The notes under the pieces are model-generated. The model did not search any database, had not been told where the DNA came from, and saw nothing but the letters and a program-made list of their open reading frames with translations. A DNA stretch of 64,000 nt from Acidobacteriota bacterium (GTDB lineage Bacteria > Actinomycetota > AC-67), in NCBI GenBank assembly GCA_016208485.1, contig JACQXY010000003.1, forward strand, positions 1 through 64,000, written 5' to 3'. Both the position numbers and the translations under genes were made by a program. The number at the start of each line of letters is the position of its first letter. Within the stretch, counting starts at the first letter, position 1. Positions 15,064 to 25,574 of this stretch are shown here, in pieces.

Positions 15064-16353
15064 CTACTTCAGGAATCCCTCGTAGTGGCGCATCAGGAGC
15101 TGGGACTCGAGCTGCTTCATGGTCTCGAGCCCGACCCCGACCACGATCAGGATCGCCGTGCCGCCGAACGGGAATGATTGGATCTTCCACGCGCCGAGCA
15201 TCACGAGCGGCAGGATCGCGATGGTGGCAAGGAAGAGCGATCCCGGCAGCGTGATCCGGGTGAGGATGTGGTCGAGGTACTGAGCCGTCGGTTGCCCGGG
15301 GCGGATGCCGGGGATGAACCCGCCGTACTTCTTCATGTTGTCGGCCACGTCGATCGGGTTGAAGGTGATGGCGGTGTAGAAGTAGGCGAAGAAGATGATG
15401 AGGGTGAAGTACATGATCACGTACAGGGGATGATCGCCCCTGGTGAGGCTATTCGAGGCGAACTTCGAGAACGCGTTGTTCGGGCCGAGGATCGAGGACG
15501 CGAGCACCGGCAGGTACAGCAGGCTCGACGCGAAGATGATCGGGATGACCCCCGCCTGGTTGACCTTGAGCGGGATATAGGTGGAGGTCCCGCCGTACAT
15601 CTTCCGCCCGACGACCCGTTTCGCGTACTGGACGGGGATCCGCCTCTGCGCCTGTTCCACCAGCACGACCGCCACGATGATGAGCAGGCCGAGCCCGAGG
15701 AGCACGCTCCCCTTGAGTGGCCCGGCCGTCGCCCAAAGGGCGCTCCCCTGACCCGGCAGGCTGGAGATGATCGAGGAGAAGATCAGGATCGACATCCCGT
15801 TGCCGATGCCGCGCTGGGTGATCAGCTCCCCGAGCCACATGATCATCGCCGTGCCGGCGGTGAGGGTCAGCACGACGAGAGCCGTCCTGCCCACCGTCCG
15901 GTCGGGGAACAGGTTCGAGATGCCCTGGAACAGGTTGCCCGAGTTCGCCGTCACGATGATGCCCAGGGACTGAAGAAGGGCGAGCACGACGGTCATGTAG
16001 CGCGTGTACTGCGTGATCTTCTTCTGCCCGACCTCGCCTTCCTTCTGGAGGGCCTCGAGCCGCGGGATCACGACGGCGAGGAGCTGCATGATGATCGACG
16101 AGGTGATGTAGGGCATGATCCCGAGCGCGAAGATGGCGAAGTTGGTCAGCGCGCCGCCGGAGAACAGGTTGATGAGCTGGTAGATGCCGCCGCCGGTTTC
16201 GGCTTGGCGGCGCAGCTCCTCGAGCTGGCTGAAGTCCACGCCGGGGAGCGGGATGTGAGAGCCGAGCCGGTAAACGGCGATGATCAGGAACGTGAAGAGG
16301 ATCTTCCTGCGAAGGTCCGGGACCTTGAAGGCGTTCCGAAACGCGCTGAACAT
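15064..16353 (-). CDS. secY: Preprotein translocase channel subunit SecY
   Basis: A 429-residue, ten-helix membrane protein forming the Sec channel. Signature segments: SHIPLPGVDFSQ near helix 1, FALGIMPYITSSIIMQLLAV (helix 2, plug region), GIGNGMSILIFSSIISSLPG and GGFIPGIRPGQPTAQYLDHI (cytoplasmic loop). Its ATG shares a base with the rplO stop. The length is usual. Confidence 0.97.
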   Translation of the reverse strand: MFSAFRNAFKVPDLRRKILFTFLIIAVYRLGSHIPLPGVDFSQLEELRRQAETGGGIYQLINLFSGGALTNFAIFALGIMPYITSSIIMQLLAVVIPRLEALQKEGEVGQKKITQYTRYMTVVLALLQSLGIIVTANSGNLFQGISNLFPDRTVGRTALVVLTLTAGTAMIMWLGELITQRGIGNGMSILIFSSIISSLPGQGSALWATAGPLKGSVLLGLGLLIIVAVVLVEQAQRRIPVQYAKRVVGRKMYGGTSTYIPLKVNQAGVIPIIFASSLLYLPVLASSILGPNNAFSKFASNSLTRGDHPLYVIMYFTLIIFFAYFYTAITFNPIDVADNMKKYGGFIPGIRPGQPTAQYLDHILTRITLPGSLFLATIAILPLVMLGAWKIQSFPFGGTAILIVVGVGLETMKQLESQLLMRHYEGFLK

Positions 16354-16793
16354 CAGAGAACCTCCACCGTCCCACCGGCCGCCTCGATCTTCCGGGCAGC
16401 GGAGGCCGAGAAGGCGTGCGCGCGGACGACGAGCGCGACGCCGATGTCGCCCCGCCCGAGGATCTTGACCGGCGCGCGGCGCACGCGCACGAGCCGCTTC
16501 GACCGGAGCGTCTCGGGGTCGACGGTCTCGCCCGCGCCGAAGCGCGCGGCGAGGCTCTCGACGTTGACCTCGGAGTACTCGACTCGGCCCGGGCTGGTGA
16601 ACCCGCCCATCTTGGGCAGCCGCCTCTGGAGCGGCATCTGGCCGCCCTCGAAGCCCGGCCGGATGCTCCCGCGCGCGCCGGTGCCCTTGGTCCCGCGTCC
16701 CGACGTCTTCCCGTGACCCGAGCCGGTCCCGCGTCCGACCCGCTTGCGCCGGCGGTGCGCGCCGGGGGCGGGCCTCAGGTGGTGAAGCTTCAC
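16353..16793 (-). CDS. rplO: 50S ribosomal protein L15
   Basis: A 146-residue protein starting at GTG 16793 ([20 protein letters not shown]). The Gly/Arg-rich N-terminal extension ([20 protein letters not shown]) and [18 protein letters not shown] are standard. It overlaps rpmD by four bases. Confidence 0.96.
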   Translation of the reverse strand: MKLHHLRPAPGAHRRRKRVGRGTGSGHGKTSGRGTKGTGARGSIRPGFEGGQMPLQRRLPKMGGFTSPGRVEYSEVNVESLAARFGAGETVDPETLRSKRLVRVRRAPVKILGRGDIGVALVVRAHAFSASAARKIEAAGGTVEVL

Positions 16794-16978
16794 TTGGCGA
16801 CCTCCTCCACGGTCACGAGGTGCGCGACCTGCCGCAGGATTCCGCGCAGATCGTCCCGGTCCTCGCGAACCACGGCCTCGCGGATCCGGTGCAGCCCGAG
16901 GGTGCGCACGGCGCGCCGCTGGTCCGCGGTGCAACCGATGATGCTCCTCACGAGCGTGATGCGCAGCCGGCCGCTCAC
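16790..16978 (-). CDS. rpmD: 50S ribosomal protein L30
   Basis: A 62-residue protein, [20 protein letters not shown] with the typical TLGLHRI motif. It starts at GTG 16978 and overlaps both neighbours by four bases. Confidence 0.95.
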   Translation of the reverse strand: MSGRLRITLVRSIIGCTADQRRAVRTLGLHRIREAVVREDRDDLRGILRQVAHLVTVEEVAK

Positions 16979-17541
16979 GATCCGGCCTCCTCACCGCGGC
17001 GGATCGCCTCGACGAGCCTGCGCGGGGCGATCTCCTCGACGGGACGCTCGCGCATTCGGGCGACCTCCTCCGGCCTCCGGAGCCCACGCAGCCCGGCCAC
17101 GGTGGCGTGCACCATGTTGATCGGGTTCTCGCTCCCGAGCGACTTGGTCAGCACGTCGGCGATCCCGGCGCACTCCATGACGGCTCGCACCGGACCGCCG
17201 GCGATCACGCCGGTCCCCGGCGACGCCGGCTTCATGAGGACCCGGCCGGCGCCGGCCTCCCCGATCGCCTCGTGGGGGATCGTCGCGCCGACCATCGGGA
17301 CGCGGAGCATCGCCCGCCGGGCGATCTCGATCCCCTTCTGGATGGCGGCCGGCACCTCGCGCGCCTTGCCGTATCCGACGCCGACCTTGCCGGCGCGATC
17401 GCCGACGACCACGAGCGCCGCGAACGAGAAGCGGCGGCCGCCCTTGACGACCTTGGCGACACGGTTGATGTCGACGATCCGCTCCTCGAGCTGGGGCTTG
17501 CCCGGATCCTCCGGGCCGCCCGACCTGCGACGCTCGACCAC
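16975..17541 (-). CDS. rpsE: 30S ribosomal protein S5
   Basis: A 188-residue protein starting at GTG 17541. The double-stranded RNA-binding-like domain reads [20 protein letters not shown] and [20 protein letters not shown]. The C-terminal domain has [19 protein letters not shown]. Its C-terminus is about 20 residues longer than in E. coli. Confidence 0.96.
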   Translation of the reverse strand: MVERRRSGGPEDPGKPQLEERIVDINRVAKVVKGGRRFSFAALVVVGDRAGKVGVGYGKAREVPAAIQKGIEIARRAMLRVPMVGATIPHEAIGEAGAGRVLMKPASPGTGVIAGGPVRAVMECAGIADVLTKSLGSENPINMVHATVAGLRGLRRPEEVARMRERPVEEIAPRRLVEAIRRGEEAGS

Positions 17542-17564
17542 CCCTGCCTCCTCCTCGATTGCCC

Positions 17565-17921
17565 CTAGAACGTGAGCCCGGACTCCCGGGCGCCCTCGGC
17601 AAGCGCCCGCACGCGCCCGTGGAACAGGTACCCCCCGCGGTCGAACACCACCGAGGCGATCCCGCGCTCGGTCGCGCGCCGCCCGAGGAGGCTCCCGACC
17701 CGCTTGGCGACCTCGGACTTCCGGCCGGGCCCTCGAGCCTCCGCCTCGCTGCTCGACGCAGCGACGACGGTCCGGCCGGCGGAATCGTCGATCACCTGGG
17801 CGTAGATGTGCTTGTTGGACCTGAACACCACGAGGCGAGGGCGCTCGGGCGTCCCGACGATCCTGCGCCGGACCCGGCGGTGGCGCCGCTTGCGCGCCTC
17901 TCTCTTGCGTCTCGCGTCCAT
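17565..17921 (-). CDS. rplR: 50S ribosomal protein L18
   Basis: A 118-residue 5S rRNA-binding protein. [20 protein letters not shown] and [20 protein letters not shown] are the conserved segments. A GTG directly before the ATG at 17921 is an alternative start. Confidence 0.96.
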   Translation of the reverse strand: MDARRKREARKRRHRRVRRRIVGTPERPRLVVFRSNKHIYAQVIDDSAGRTVVAASSSEAEARGPGRKSEVAKRVGSLLGRRATERGIASVVFDRGGYLFHGRVRALAEGARESGLTF

Positions 17922-18457
17922 CACTTCGCCGCCTTCCCGGCCTTCTTGCGCACGTACTCGCCCGCGTAGCGGATCCCCTTGCCCTTGTACGAGTCGGGCG
18001 GGCGGATCGCGCGGATGTCGGCCGCGAGCTGGCCGACGAGCTGCTTGTCGGTCCCGCTCACGATGATCTTCGTCGGCGCGGGGACCTCGACGATCACGCC
18101 CTCCGGCGGCTTCACGACGACCGGGTGGGAGTACCCGACCGCGAACTCCACGTCCCCGCCCTTCGCCGTCGCGCGGTAGCCGACCCCCTGGATCTCCAGC
18201 TCCTTCGTGAACCCCTTCGTGACCCCCTCGACCATGTTCGCGAGCAGGCTCCGCGTCAGCCCATGCAGCGCGCGGTGGCGCCGGTCGTCGCTCGGGCGCT
18301 CGACGAGGACGGCCGAGCCCTCGACCCGGATGGTCATGTCGGGATGGAACTCGCGCTCGAGGCCCCCCCTCGGGCCGGTCACCGAGACCCGCGCGCCGGC
18401 CACCGCGACCGCGACCCCGCTCGGGATCTGGACCGGCATCCGTCCGATTCGGCTCAC
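17921..18457 (-). CDS. rplF: 50S ribosomal protein L6
   Basis: A 178-residue protein starting at GTG 18457 ([15 protein letters not shown]). The C-terminal signature [19 protein letters not shown] is intact. Two L6 domains of normal length. Confidence 0.96.
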   Translation of the reverse strand: MSRIGRMPVQIPSGVAVAVAGARVSVTGPRGGLEREFHPDMTIRVEGSAVLVERPSDDRRHRALHGLTRSLLANMVEGVTKGFTKELEIQGVGYRATAKGGDVEFAVGYSHPVVVKPPEGVIVEVPAPTKIIVSGTDKQLVGQLAADIRAIRPPDSYKGKGIRYAGEYVRKKAGKAAK

Positions 18458-18464
18458 GACGCCG

Positions 18465-18863
18465 TCACCACACGAAGGCGAGGACCTCGCCGCCGACGCC
18501 CAGGCGCGAGGCCTGCCGGTCGGTCACGAGACCCTTCGAGGTCGAGATGATCGCGATCCCGAGCCCGCCGAGCACCCGCGGGATCGAGTCGCGCGGCGCA
18601 TACACGCGGAGACCCGGCTTGGAGATGCGCTTGAGCCCCGCGATCGTCCGCTCGCGGTTCGGTCCGTACTTGAGATCGACGGCGAGCATCGGCCCGTGCT
18701 CCCCCGCTTCCACGGAGAAGTCCCGGATGTAGCCCTCGCGCTTGAGGATGTCGGCGAGGGCGACCTTCATCTTGGACGAAGGCATCGAGATCCGCTCGTG
18801 GTATGCGGTCGAGCCGTTGCGGATGCGGGCCAGCATGTCGGCAATCGGGTCGGTCATCGTCAT
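18465..18863 (-). CDS. rpsH: 30S ribosomal protein S8
   Basis: A 132-residue protein, [20 protein letters not shown] at the start and GGEVLAFVW at the end. The rRNA-binding C-terminal segment [20 protein letters not shown] is conserved. Confidence 0.96.
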   Translation of the reverse strand: MTMTDPIADMLARIRNGSTAYHERISMPSSKMKVALADILKREGYIRDFSVEAGEHGPMLAVDLKYGPNRERTIAGLKRISKPGLRVYAPRDSIPRVLGGLGIAIISTSKGLVTDRQASRLGVGGEVLAFVW

Positions 18864-18869
18864 CGTGGA

Positions 18870-19055
18870 TCACCAGCTCGCTTTCGTGACCCCGGGGATC
18901 TCGCCCGCGTGGGCGAGCTGCCGCAGGCAGATCCGGCAGAGGCCGAACTTCCGGTAGTACGCCCGCTGGCGGCCGCACCGCTTGCACCGGCTGTACCCGC
19001 GCACCTTGAACTTCGGGGTGCGCTGCTGCTTCTGGATCATCGCGGTCCGCGCCAT
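18870..19055 (-). CDS. rpsN: 30S ribosomal protein S14, zinc-binding form
   Basis: A 61-residue type Z protein starting at ATG 19055. The four zinc cysteines are in [20 protein letters not shown]. This short form is the housekeeping C+ version. The ATG shares one base with the rplE stop. Confidence 0.96.
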   Translation of the reverse strand: MARTAMIQKQQRTPKFKVRGYSRCKRCGRQRAYYRKFGLCRICLRQLAHAGEIPGVTKASW

Positions 19056-19606
19056 CAGCTTGCCTCCTTGAACGGGAACCCGAGCGCGCGGAGGAGGGCG
19101 CGCCCGGTCTCGTCGTCGGTCGCGGTCGTGACGACCGTGATGTCCATGCCGAGCACGTGGTGAACCTGGTCGTAGTCGACCTCGGGGAACACGAGCTGCT
19201 CGTTCAGGCCGAGCGTGTAGTTCCCCCGCCCGTCCAGATTCGCCGGGAGCCCGCGGAAGTCGCGGATCCTCGGCAGCGCGACCGTGAGGAGGCGGTCGAG
19301 GAACTCCCACATCCGGTCGCCCCGCAAGGTCACCTTCGCGCCGATCGCCTGGCCCTCGCGAAGCTTGAACCCCGCGATCGACTGGCGCGCGCGAGTGACC
19401 ACCGGTCGCTGGCCGGCGATGGTCGCGAGGTCGCGCGTGGCCCCCTCGAGGATCTTCTGGTCCTTCAGCGCCTCGCCGACCCCCATGTTCAGGACGACCT
19501 TGGCGGGGCGCGGCACCTGCATCACGTTCGCGAGCCCGAGCTCCGTAGCGAGCCGGGGCACCAGCTCCTCGCGGTAGCGCGCCTTCAGTCTCGGGAGCGT
19601 CGCCAT
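19055..19606 (-). CDS. rplE: 50S ribosomal protein L5
   Basis: A 183-residue protein. [20 protein letters not shown] and [20 protein letters not shown] are the typical segments; it binds 5S rRNA. It lies next to rplX with no gap. Confidence 0.96.
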   Translation of the reverse strand: MATLPRLKARYREELVPRLATELGLANVMQVPRPAKVVLNMGVGEALKDQKILEGATRDLATIAGQRPVVTRARQSIAGFKLREGQAIGAKVTLRGDRMWEFLDRLLTVALPRIRDFRGLPANLDGRGNYTLGLNEQLVFPEVDYDQVHHVLGMDITVVTTATDDETGRALLRALGFPFKEAS

Positions 19607-19930
19607 CTAGAGAGCCCCCCCGCACTTCCGGCACACGCGGCGCTTGCCCCCGCCCTCGACCGGCTCGCTGCCCGCCCGGGTCGGGCGGTGGCAGGATCCG
19701 CAGACGAGCGCGACCGTGCAGACGTGCACCGGCATGTCCTTGGTCACGATGCCGCCCTCGGTGCCGGCGCGCCCCCGGCCGACGCGCAACTTCTCGTGCC
19801 TCTTCACCTGGTTCACGCCTTCGACCTGCACCTTCCCCTTGCTCGGCCAGACACGGACGACCCGCCCCTGCTTCCCGCGGTCCTTGCCCGAGAGCATCTG
19901 GACGGTGTCCCCCTTGCGCACGCTGGGCAT
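19607..19930 (-). CDS. rplX: 50S ribosomal protein L24 with zinc-ribbon-like C-terminus
   Basis: A 107-residue protein starting at ATG 19930. The KOW domain reads [20 protein letters not shown]. The C-terminal half has two CxxC pairs, CGSC and CRKCG, about 27 residues apart, forming a probable zinc ribbon that many L24 proteins lack. The ATG shares one base with the rplN stop. Confidence 0.95.
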   Translation of the reverse strand: MPSVRKGDTVQMLSGKDRGKQGRVVRVWPSKGKVQVEGVNQVKRHEKLRVGRGRAGTEGGIVTKDMPVHVCTVALVCGSCHRPTRAGSEPVEGGGKRRVCRKCGGAL

Positions 19931-20298
19931 CAGAGGACCTCCGGGGCGAGCGACACGATCTTCATGAACTTCTTCTCCCGCAGCTCCCGCGCGACCGGCC
20001 CGAAGATCCGGGTCCCGCGCGGGTTCTGCTGCTCGTTGATCAGAACGGCGGCGTTGTCGTCGAAGCGGATCGTGGATCCATCCGGCCGCTTGCGCTCCTT
20101 CGCGGTCCGCACCACGACCGCCCGGACGACCTCCCCCTTCTTCACCGGCGCCCCGGGGAGGGCATCCTTCACCGAAGCGACGATGATGTCGCCGATCCCC
20201 GCGTAGCGCCGGCCCGAGCCCCCGAGCACCCGGATGCAAAGGATCACCTTGGCGCCGGTGTTGTCGGCGACCTTGAGTCTCGTCTCCTGCTGGATCAT
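19930..20298 (-). CDS. rplN: 50S ribosomal protein L14
   Basis: A 122-residue protein starting [40 protein letters not shown] near the end is the L14 signature. Normal length. Confidence 0.97.
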   Translation of the reverse strand: MIQQETRLKVADNTGAKVILCIRVLGGSGRRYAGIGDIIVASVKDALPGAPVKKGEVVRAVVVRTAKERKRPDGSTIRFDDNAAVLINEQQNPRGTRIFGPVARELREKKFMKIVSLAPEVL

Positions 20299-20302
20299 CG
20301 CC

Positions 20303-20557
20303 CTACTTCGCCTTCTCCAGAACCTGCGCCACGCGCCAGCGCACCGTCTTGGACACCGGCCGGGTCTCCTCGATCCGGACCCGGTCGCCCACCCCGCAAC
20401 TCTGCTCGTCACGGGCCTTGAGCTTCGCCGTGCGGCGCATGGTCTTGCCGTAGAGGGGGTGCCGGACCGTGTCGCGGACGGCCACGACGACCGTCTTCTC
20501 CATCCGGTCGCTCACGACCATTCCCACGCGGCTCTTCCGACGACCTCGCTCCATCAT
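20303..20557 (-). CDS. rpsQ: 30S ribosomal protein S17
   Basis: An 84-residue protein: [20 protein letters not shown] and [20 protein letters not shown] are standard. It overlaps the rpmC stop by four bases. Confidence 0.96.
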   Translation of the reverse strand: MMERGRRKSRVGMVVSDRMEKTVVVAVRDTVRHPLYGKTMRRTAKLKARDEQSCGVGDRVRIEETRPVSKTVRWRVAQVLEKAK

Positions 20558-20796
20558 GCCTCCCCGCCGCCGGCCGCGGGCAGGCTCCCCGCGCCGAGGG
20601 CCTCCAGCTCGCGTTCCCGCATGATCGTCAGGATCCGCGCGACGTCCTTGCGCACCTGCTTGATGCGCATCGGGTTGTCGAGCTGACCGGTCACAAGCTG
20701 GAACTTGAGATTGAACAGCTCCTCCCTGGCCTCGGCCAGGGCACGCTCGAGTTCCTCGTCCGAGTGGTTCTTCAGCTCCGCCGCCTGCTTGGTCAT
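20554..20796 (-). CDS. rpmC: 50S ribosomal protein L29
   Basis: An 80-residue protein with the L29 helices: [20 protein letters not shown] and [20 protein letters not shown]. The C-terminus has about 10 extra Gly/Ala-rich residues. Confidence 0.95.
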   Translation of the reverse strand: MTKQAAELKNHSDEELERALAEAREELFNLKFQLVTGQLDNPMRIKQVRKDVARILTIMRERELEALGAGSLPAAGGGEA

Positions 20797-20797
20797 C

Positions 20798-21214
20798 TCA
20801 CTCGCCCTCTTCGCGGGCCACGAACCGGGTCCGGATCGGCAGCTTGTGCGCGGCGAGCCGGAGCGCCTCGCGCGCGGTGATCTCGTCCACGCCGGCCATC
20901 TCGAACATGACCCGCCCGGGCTTCACGACGGCCACCCATCCCTCCACGTTCCCCTTTCCGGAACCCATGCGGGTCTCGGCGGCCTTCTTCGAGTAGGACT
21001 TGTCGGGGAAGATGTTGATCCAGACCTTGCCGCCTCTCTTGATGTGGCGGGTCATCGCGATTCGCGCGGCCTCGATCTGCCGGTTCGTGATCCACGCCGG
21101 CTCGATCGCCTGCAGGCCGTAGTCCCCGAAGTGCACGACGGTGCCGCCCTTCGCCTGCCCGCGCATGCGGCCGCGATGCTGCTTGCGGTGCGCGACCTTC
21201 TTCGGCCTGAGCAT
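20798..21214 (-). CDS. rplP: 50S ribosomal protein L16
   Basis: A 138-residue protein starting at ATG 21214 ([20 protein letters not shown]). [20 protein letters not shown] and [19 protein letters not shown] are the family signatures. The start shares one base with the rpsC stop. Confidence 0.97.
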   Translation of the reverse strand: MLRPKKVAHRKQHRGRMRGQAKGGTVVHFGDYGLQAIEPAWITNRQIEAARIAMTRHIKRGGKVWINIFPDKSYSKKAAETRMGSGKGNVEGWVAVVKPGRVMFEMAGVDEITAREALRLAAHKLPIRTRFVAREEGE

Positions 21215-22176
21215 CAGGACTCGGTCCCTTCCCCGGAGCCGGGCGCAGGAGGCGTGGGGCTCGCCGCGCTCGGGGCCGGCGGAGCAGGGCTTGCCGGCGT
21301 CCCCGGCCGCGGCGAGCCGGCCGGCCGCGGGGTCCGGCGCCCCGGCCCCTCCGCGCCCGGGCGACCGAAGCCGCCTCCACCTCCGGGGCGCCCGCGCCCG
21401 TCGCGCGGCCCCCCGGGGGGGCGGCGTCCAGGACGCCGCGCCCGGTCGTCGTCGCCCTCGCGGCGAGGGACCGCGAGGATCTCGCCGGCCGCCGCCGCCC
21501 GCGCGCGTGCCTTGGCGAGCTCGGCCTGCTTCTCCTCCTGGGTCGGCATGATGTCGCCCCGGTAGATCCAGGTCTTCACGCCGATCCGGCCGAAGGTCGT
21601 CTTCGCCTCCCGGAGCCCGTAGTCGATGTCGGCGCGGATGGTGTGGAGCGGCACCCGCCCTTCGCGGTACCACTCGCGCCGGCTCATCTCCGCGCCGCCG
21701 AGCCGCCCGGACACCTCGACCTTGATGCCCTTCGCCCCCGCGCGCATCGCCGACTGGGTCGCCCGGCGCATGGCCCGGCGGAAGGAGACCCGCGACGAGA
21801 GCTGCTCGGCGATCCCCTGCGCCACGAGCGGCGCCTCCAGCTCGGGCTGCTTGATCTCGATCACGTTGAGCTGGATGTTGTCCTTGGAAGTCAGCTTCTT
21901 CAGGTCGTCGCGGATGCGGTCGACCTCGATCCCCTTGCGGCCGATGACGATGCCCGGGCGCGCGGTGTAGATGTCGACCTGCAGCCGGTCGCCCTTCCGC
22001 TCGACGTCGATCCGGGAGATCCCGGCATGGGAGAGCCCGTCCGTCACGTAGCGCCGGATCTTCAAGTCCTCCTGCAGCCAGGCCCGGTACGTCTTGTCGG
22101 CGAACCAGCGCGAGCGCCATTCGTAGGCCGGGTTGGCGCCGAGCCGGAAGCCGTACGGATTAATCTTCTGACCCAC
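21214..22176 (-). CDS. rpsC: 30S ribosomal protein S3 with long disordered C-terminal tail
   Basis: A 320-residue protein, about 100 residues longer than usual. Start GTG 22176 ([13 protein letters not shown]) has GAGGGAGG six bases upstream. The KH domain contains [20 protein letters not shown], and the C-domain contains [20 protein letters not shown] and [13 protein letters not shown]. After about residue 225 the tail is Arg/Gly/Pro and then Pro/Ala/Ser-rich, ending in GSGEGTES, with no fold expected. The gene overlaps rplV by 17 bases. Confidence 0.95.
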   Translation of the reverse strand: MGQKINPYGFRLGANPAYEWRSRWFADKTYRAWLQEDLKIRRYVTDGLSHAGISRIDVERKGDRLQVDIYTARPGIVIGRKGIEVDRIRDDLKKLTSKDNIQLNVIEIKQPELEAPLVAQGIAEQLSSRVSFRRAMRRATQSAMRAGAKGIKVEVSGRLGGAEMSRREWYREGRVPLHTIRADIDYGLREAKTTFGRIGVKTWIYRGDIMPTQEEKQAELAKARARAAAAGEILAVPRREGDDDRARRPGRRPPGGPRDGRGRPGGGGGFGRPGAEGPGRRTPRPAGSPRPGTPASPAPPAPSAASPTPPAPGSGEGTES

Positions 22177-22528
22177 CGAAACCCTCCCTCGGCTCGACGA
22201 CGAGCGTGATGTGCGTCGTGCGCTTGCGGATCCGGTAGGCACGGCCGAGCGCTCGCGGCTGGAACCTCTTCAGAGTGGGGCCTTCGTCGGCCCAGGCGCG
22301 GCTGACGAACAGCGAGTCCGCGGGGACCCGCAGGGTCGTCTCGGCGTTGGCCACCGCCGCGTTCAGGACCTTCGAGATCTCCCGGGCCGCCGCGCGCGGC
22401 GTGAACTGCAGAACCCGCCGGGCCTCGTCGACGTGCTTGTCCCGGATCAGGTCCAGCACGAACCGGGCCTTCGACGCCGACATGCGCACGTACTTGACGC
22501 TCGCGCGCGCATGCTTCGCGTCCGCCAT
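22160..22528 (-). CDS. rplV: 50S ribosomal protein L22
   Basis: A 122-residue protein starting at ATG 22528; a GTG directly before it is an alternative start. [20 protein letters not shown] and the loop tip [20 protein letters not shown] that lines the exit tunnel are present. Confidence 0.96.
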   Translation of the reverse strand: MADAKHARASVKYVRMSASKARFVLDLIRDKHVDEARRVLQFTPRAAAREISKVLNAAVANAETTLRVPADSLFVSRAWADEGPTLKRFQPRALGRAYRIRKRTTHITLVVEPREGFGGSED

Positions 22529-22550
22529 CACCGGATCACCCTGTCGTCCA

Positions 22551-22838
22551 TCATGCCTTCACCGTCGTCGTCTTCTCCGTCGAGCGCCCGTGCCCCCGGA
22601 AGGTGCGGGTCGCGGCGAACTCCCCGAGCTTGTGGCCGACCATGCTCTCGGTGATGTAGACGGGCACGTGCTTGCGCCCGTCGTGCACCGCGATCGTCAG
22701 GCCGACCATCTCCGGGATGATCGTGGATCGCCGGGACCAGGTCTTGATGACCCGCTTCTCTCCACGACGGCTCGCCGCGCCGACCTTCTCGAGCAGGTGG
22801 TCGTCGATGAAGGGCCCCTTCCTCAGGCTCCTGCCCAT
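22551..22838 (-). CDS. rpsS: 30S ribosomal protein S19
   Basis: A 95-residue protein: [19 protein letters not shown] at the start and [20 protein letters not shown] at the end. Standard length. Confidence 0.97.
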   Translation of the reverse strand: MGRSLRKGPFIDDHLLEKVGAASRRGEKRVIKTWSRRSTIIPEMVGLTIAVHDGRKHVPVYITESMVGHKLGEFAATRTFRGHGRSTEKTTTVKA

Positions 22839-22841
22839 CCG

Positions 22842-23675
22842 CTATCCCTTCTTCTTCGTCCGGCGACGGCGGACGATCAGGCGGTCGGACGGCTTGCCCT
22901 TCTTGCGCGTCCGCATCTCCTTCTTCCCCCATGGGCTCGTCGGATGCCGCCCGCCCGAGGACTTCCCCTCTCCGCCGCCGAGGGGATGGTCGACCGGGTT
23001 CATCGCGACCCCGCGGACGCTCGGCCGCCAGCCCTGCCAGCGCCGCCGCCCGGCCTTGCCCCACTTGACCAGCTCCCACTCGGAGTTGCCGACCTCCCCG
23101 ACCGTGGCGCGGCACGCCGACTCGATCAGGCGAATCTCTCCCGAGGGCATCCTGAGGTGCGCGTACTTCCCCTCCTTGGCGAGGAGCTGGATGGCCGTCC
23201 CGGCCGAGCGCGCGATCTTCGCGCCGCCGCCCGGCCGCATCTCGACCGCGTGCACCACCGTGCCGACGGGGATATTGCGCAGGGCGAGAGCGTTTCCCGG
23301 CTTGATGTCGGCTCCCTCGCCGGACACCACGACGTCGCCGGTGGCGAGCCCCGCCGGGGCGAGGATGTAGCGCTTCTCCCCGTCCCGGTAGGCGAGCAGG
23401 GCGATGCGCGCGTTCCGGTTCGGGTCGTACTCGATGGAGGCGACCTTCGCGGGGACCCCGTCCTTGTTGCGCCGGAAATCGATGATCCGGTAGCGGCGCT
23501 TGTTCCCGCTCCCGCGGTGACGGGTCGTGACGCGCCCGTGAACGTTCCGGCCGCCCGAGCTCTTGGCCGGCTTCGTGAGCCGCTTCTCCGGCCGGGACTT
23601 GGTGACCTCGGAGTAGTCCGAGGCCGTCATTCCCCGCCGGCCCGGCGTCGTCGGATTGTAGCGTCGAATGCCCAT
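22842..23675 (-). CDS. rplB: 50S ribosomal protein L2
   Basis: A 277-residue protein. The peptidyl-transferase-associated region [20 protein letters not shown] with the conserved His is intact. [20 protein letters not shown] forms the basic C-terminus. Confidence 0.97.
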   Translation of the reverse strand: MGIRRYNPTTPGRRGMTASDYSEVTKSRPEKRLTKPAKSSGGRNVHGRVTTRHRGSGNKRRYRIIDFRRNKDGVPAKVASIEYDPNRNARIALLAYRDGEKRYILAPAGLATGDVVVSGEGADIKPGNALALRNIPVGTVVHAVEMRPGGGAKIARSAGTAIQLLAKEGKYAHLRMPSGEIRLIESACRATVGEVGNSEWELVKWGKAGRRRWQGWRPSVRGVAMNPVDHPLGGGEGKSSGGRHPTSPWGKKEMRTRKKGKPSDRLIVRRRRTKKKG

Positions 23676-23677
23676 GG

Positions 23678-23965
23678 CTACCTCGGCTGGAAGATGTCGA
23701 TCTTGTCGCCGCCGGCGAGCGTCACGATGGCCCGCTTCTGCGAGGCGCGCCGCCCGACCGTGTTGCGGGTGCGGGTCCGCTTGCCCGTCCGCCAGAGGGT
23801 GTTCACGTTCAGCACGGTCACCTCGAATATCTCCTCCACCGCGTGGCGGATCTCGGGTTTCGAGGCGCTCGGGTGGACGAGGAACGTGTACACGTTGTGG
23901 TCGATCGCCCCGTAGCTCTTCTCGGAGACGACCGGCGCGAGGATCACGCTCCGCGGATCCTTCAT
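23678..23965 (-). CDS. rplW: 50S ribosomal protein L23
   Basis: A 95-residue protein starting at ATG 23965 ([20 protein letters not shown]). The segment [20 protein letters not shown] corresponds to the rRNA-binding loop. It overlaps the rplD stop by four bases. Confidence 0.96.
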   Translation of the reverse strand: MKDPRSVILAPVVSEKSYGAIDHNVYTFLVHPSASKPEIRHAVEEIFEVTVLNVNTLWRTGKRTRTRNTVGRRASQKRAIVTLAGGDKIDIFQPR

Positions 23966-24594
23966 GCCTTCGCCTCCCCCGCGCCGCCGACGCGCTCGAG
24001 CGCCGCCTTGGTGAAGACCACCCAGTCGCTCGCGAGCACGTCGTAGGTGTTGAGCTGATCCACGGTGATGATGTGAGTGCGCCCGATGTTGCGGAACGAC
24101 TTGCCGACCGTCTCGTCGCGCCCCTCGAGCACCAGGAGGACCCAGCCGCCGGTCCCGAGCGCCTCGAGGGCCCCGGAGGCCGCCTTCGTGCTCGGGCGGT
24201 CGAACTCGAAGCGCTCGACCACCGCGAGCCGGCCTTCCCGCGCGCGGTCGGAGAGCGCCGAGCGCAGGGCGGCCGCCTTCATCTTCTTCGGGGTCTTCAG
24301 GGAATGATCGCGCGGGTGCGGCCCCCAGGCGACCCCTCCTCCGCTCCAGTGCGGCGCGCGGCTGCTCCCCTGGCGCGCGCGGCCGCTGCCCTTTTGGCGC
24401 CACGGCTTCACGCCGCCGCCGGAGACGTCCCCGCGGGTCTTGACCGAATGGGTCCCGGCGCGCGCGGCGGCGAGCTGCGCGCGGACGACCTGGTGCATCA
24501 CCGGGACGTTCACCTGGGCCTCGAAGACTCTCGGGTCCAGAGCGACCCGCCCGACGACGTCGCCCGACTGGGTTCGCACGTCGATCTCGGTCAC
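23962..24594 (-). CDS. rplD: 50S ribosomal protein L4
   Basis: A 210-residue protein starting at GTG 24594. The tunnel loop [20 protein letters not shown] followed by [12 protein letters not shown] is typical. In some bacteria L4 controls its own operon; no leader can be assigned here because tuf precedes rpsJ. It overlaps rplC by four bases. Confidence 0.96.
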   Translation of the reverse strand: MTEIDVRTQSGDVVGRVALDPRVFEAQVNVPVMHQVVRAQLAAARAGTHSVKTRGDVSGGGVKPWRQKGSGRARQGSSRAPHWSGGGVAWGPHPRDHSLKTPKKMKAAALRSALSDRAREGRLAVVERFEFDRPSTKAASGALEALGTGGWVLLVLEGRDETVGKSFRNIGRTHIITVDQLNTYDVLASDWVVFTKAALERVGGAGEAKA

Positions 24595-25238
24595 GACCGC
24601 CGCACCCCCTTCACCGCGCCGCGAACCATCACCAGACCGCCGTTCCGGCCGGGGACGGCGCCTCGCACGAGAAGAAGATCGCGCTCGGGATCGCTCTCGA
24701 CGATCCGCAGGTTCAGCACCGTGGTGCGCTCGTGGCCCATGCGGCCGGGGAGCTTGCGGCCCTTGAACACCCGGCCGGGCGTCGTTCCCGATCCCACCGA
24801 GCCCGGCGAGCGGTGCTTGCGCTCGGTCCCGTGCGAGTCCTTGAGCCCGGCGAAGTTGTGACGCTTCATCACCCCGGCGAAGCCCTTCCCCTTCGAGACC
24901 CCGATCACGTCCACGCCCTCGCCGGCGGCGAACAGGTCGGCCTTCAGCTCCTGGCCGACCGAGAACGAGCCGGCGGCGTCGGTCCGGACCTCGACCAGGG
25001 TCCTGCGCGGAGCGACCTTGCCCTTCTTGAAATGGCCGGCGAGCGGCTTGGTGACCTTTGCCGCCTTCACGTCCCCGAACCCGATCTGGACGGCGGCGTA
25101 GCCGTCGCGCTCCGGCGTCCGGATCTGGGTGACCACGCACGGGCCGGCGCGCAACACCGTCACCGGGACCGCGCGGCCGTCGTCGGTGAAGATCTGGGTC
25201 ATGCCCAGCTTCTCCGCGAGAATCGCCTTGTCCATCAT
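24591..25238 (-). CDS. rplC: 50S ribosomal protein L3
   Basis: A 215-residue protein, [20 protein letters not shown] at the start and [20 protein letters not shown] with [20 protein letters not shown] in the centre, the conserved extension near the peptidyl transferase centre. Two consecutive ATGs (25238, 25235) are possible starts; the first shares a base with the rpsJ stop. Confidence 0.96.
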   Translation of the reverse strand: MMDKAILAEKLGMTQIFTDDGRAVPVTVLRAGPCVVTQIRTPERDGYAAVQIGFGDVKAAKVTKPLAGHFKKGKVAPRRTLVEVRTDAAGSFSVGQELKADLFAAGEGVDVIGVSKGKGFAGVMKRHNFAGLKDSHGTERKHRSPGSVGSGTTPGRVFKGRKLPGRMGHERTTVLNLRIVESDPERDLLLVRGAVPGRNGGLVMVRGAVKGVRRS

Positions 25239-25546
25239 CAGAGCTTTATCTCCACGTCCACCCCGGCCGGCAGATCGAGCCGCATGAGCGAGTCGACCGT
25301 CTTCGGCGACGGGTCGAGAATGTCGATGAGCCGCTTGTGCGTTCGCATCTCGAAGTGCTCGCGCGAGTCCTTGTCCTTGTGCGGCGAGCGGATCACGCAG
25401 TAGACGTTGCGCTCGGTCGGCAATGGGACGGGCCCCGAGACCTTCGCGCCGGTGCGCGTCGCCGTGTCGACGATCTTGCGCGCCGACTGGTCGATGATCT
25501 CGTGGTCGTACGCCTTCAGGCGGATCCTGATCTTCTGCTGCGCCAC
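25238..25546 (-). CDS. rpsJ: 30S ribosomal protein S10
   Basis: A 102-residue protein, also NusE in transcription antitermination. [40 protein letters not shown] and [18 protein letters not shown] are the standard signatures. It heads the S10 operon and follows the tuf stop region by 28 bases. Confidence 0.97.
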   Translation of the reverse strand: MAQQKIRIRLKAYDHEIIDQSARKIVDTATRTGAKVSGPVPLPTERNVYCVIRSPHKDKDSREHFEMRTHKRLIDILDPSPKTVDSLMRLDLPAGVDVEIKL

Positions 25547-25574
25547 GAGCCCTCTCCTGCTTGGGTGGTTCCGG

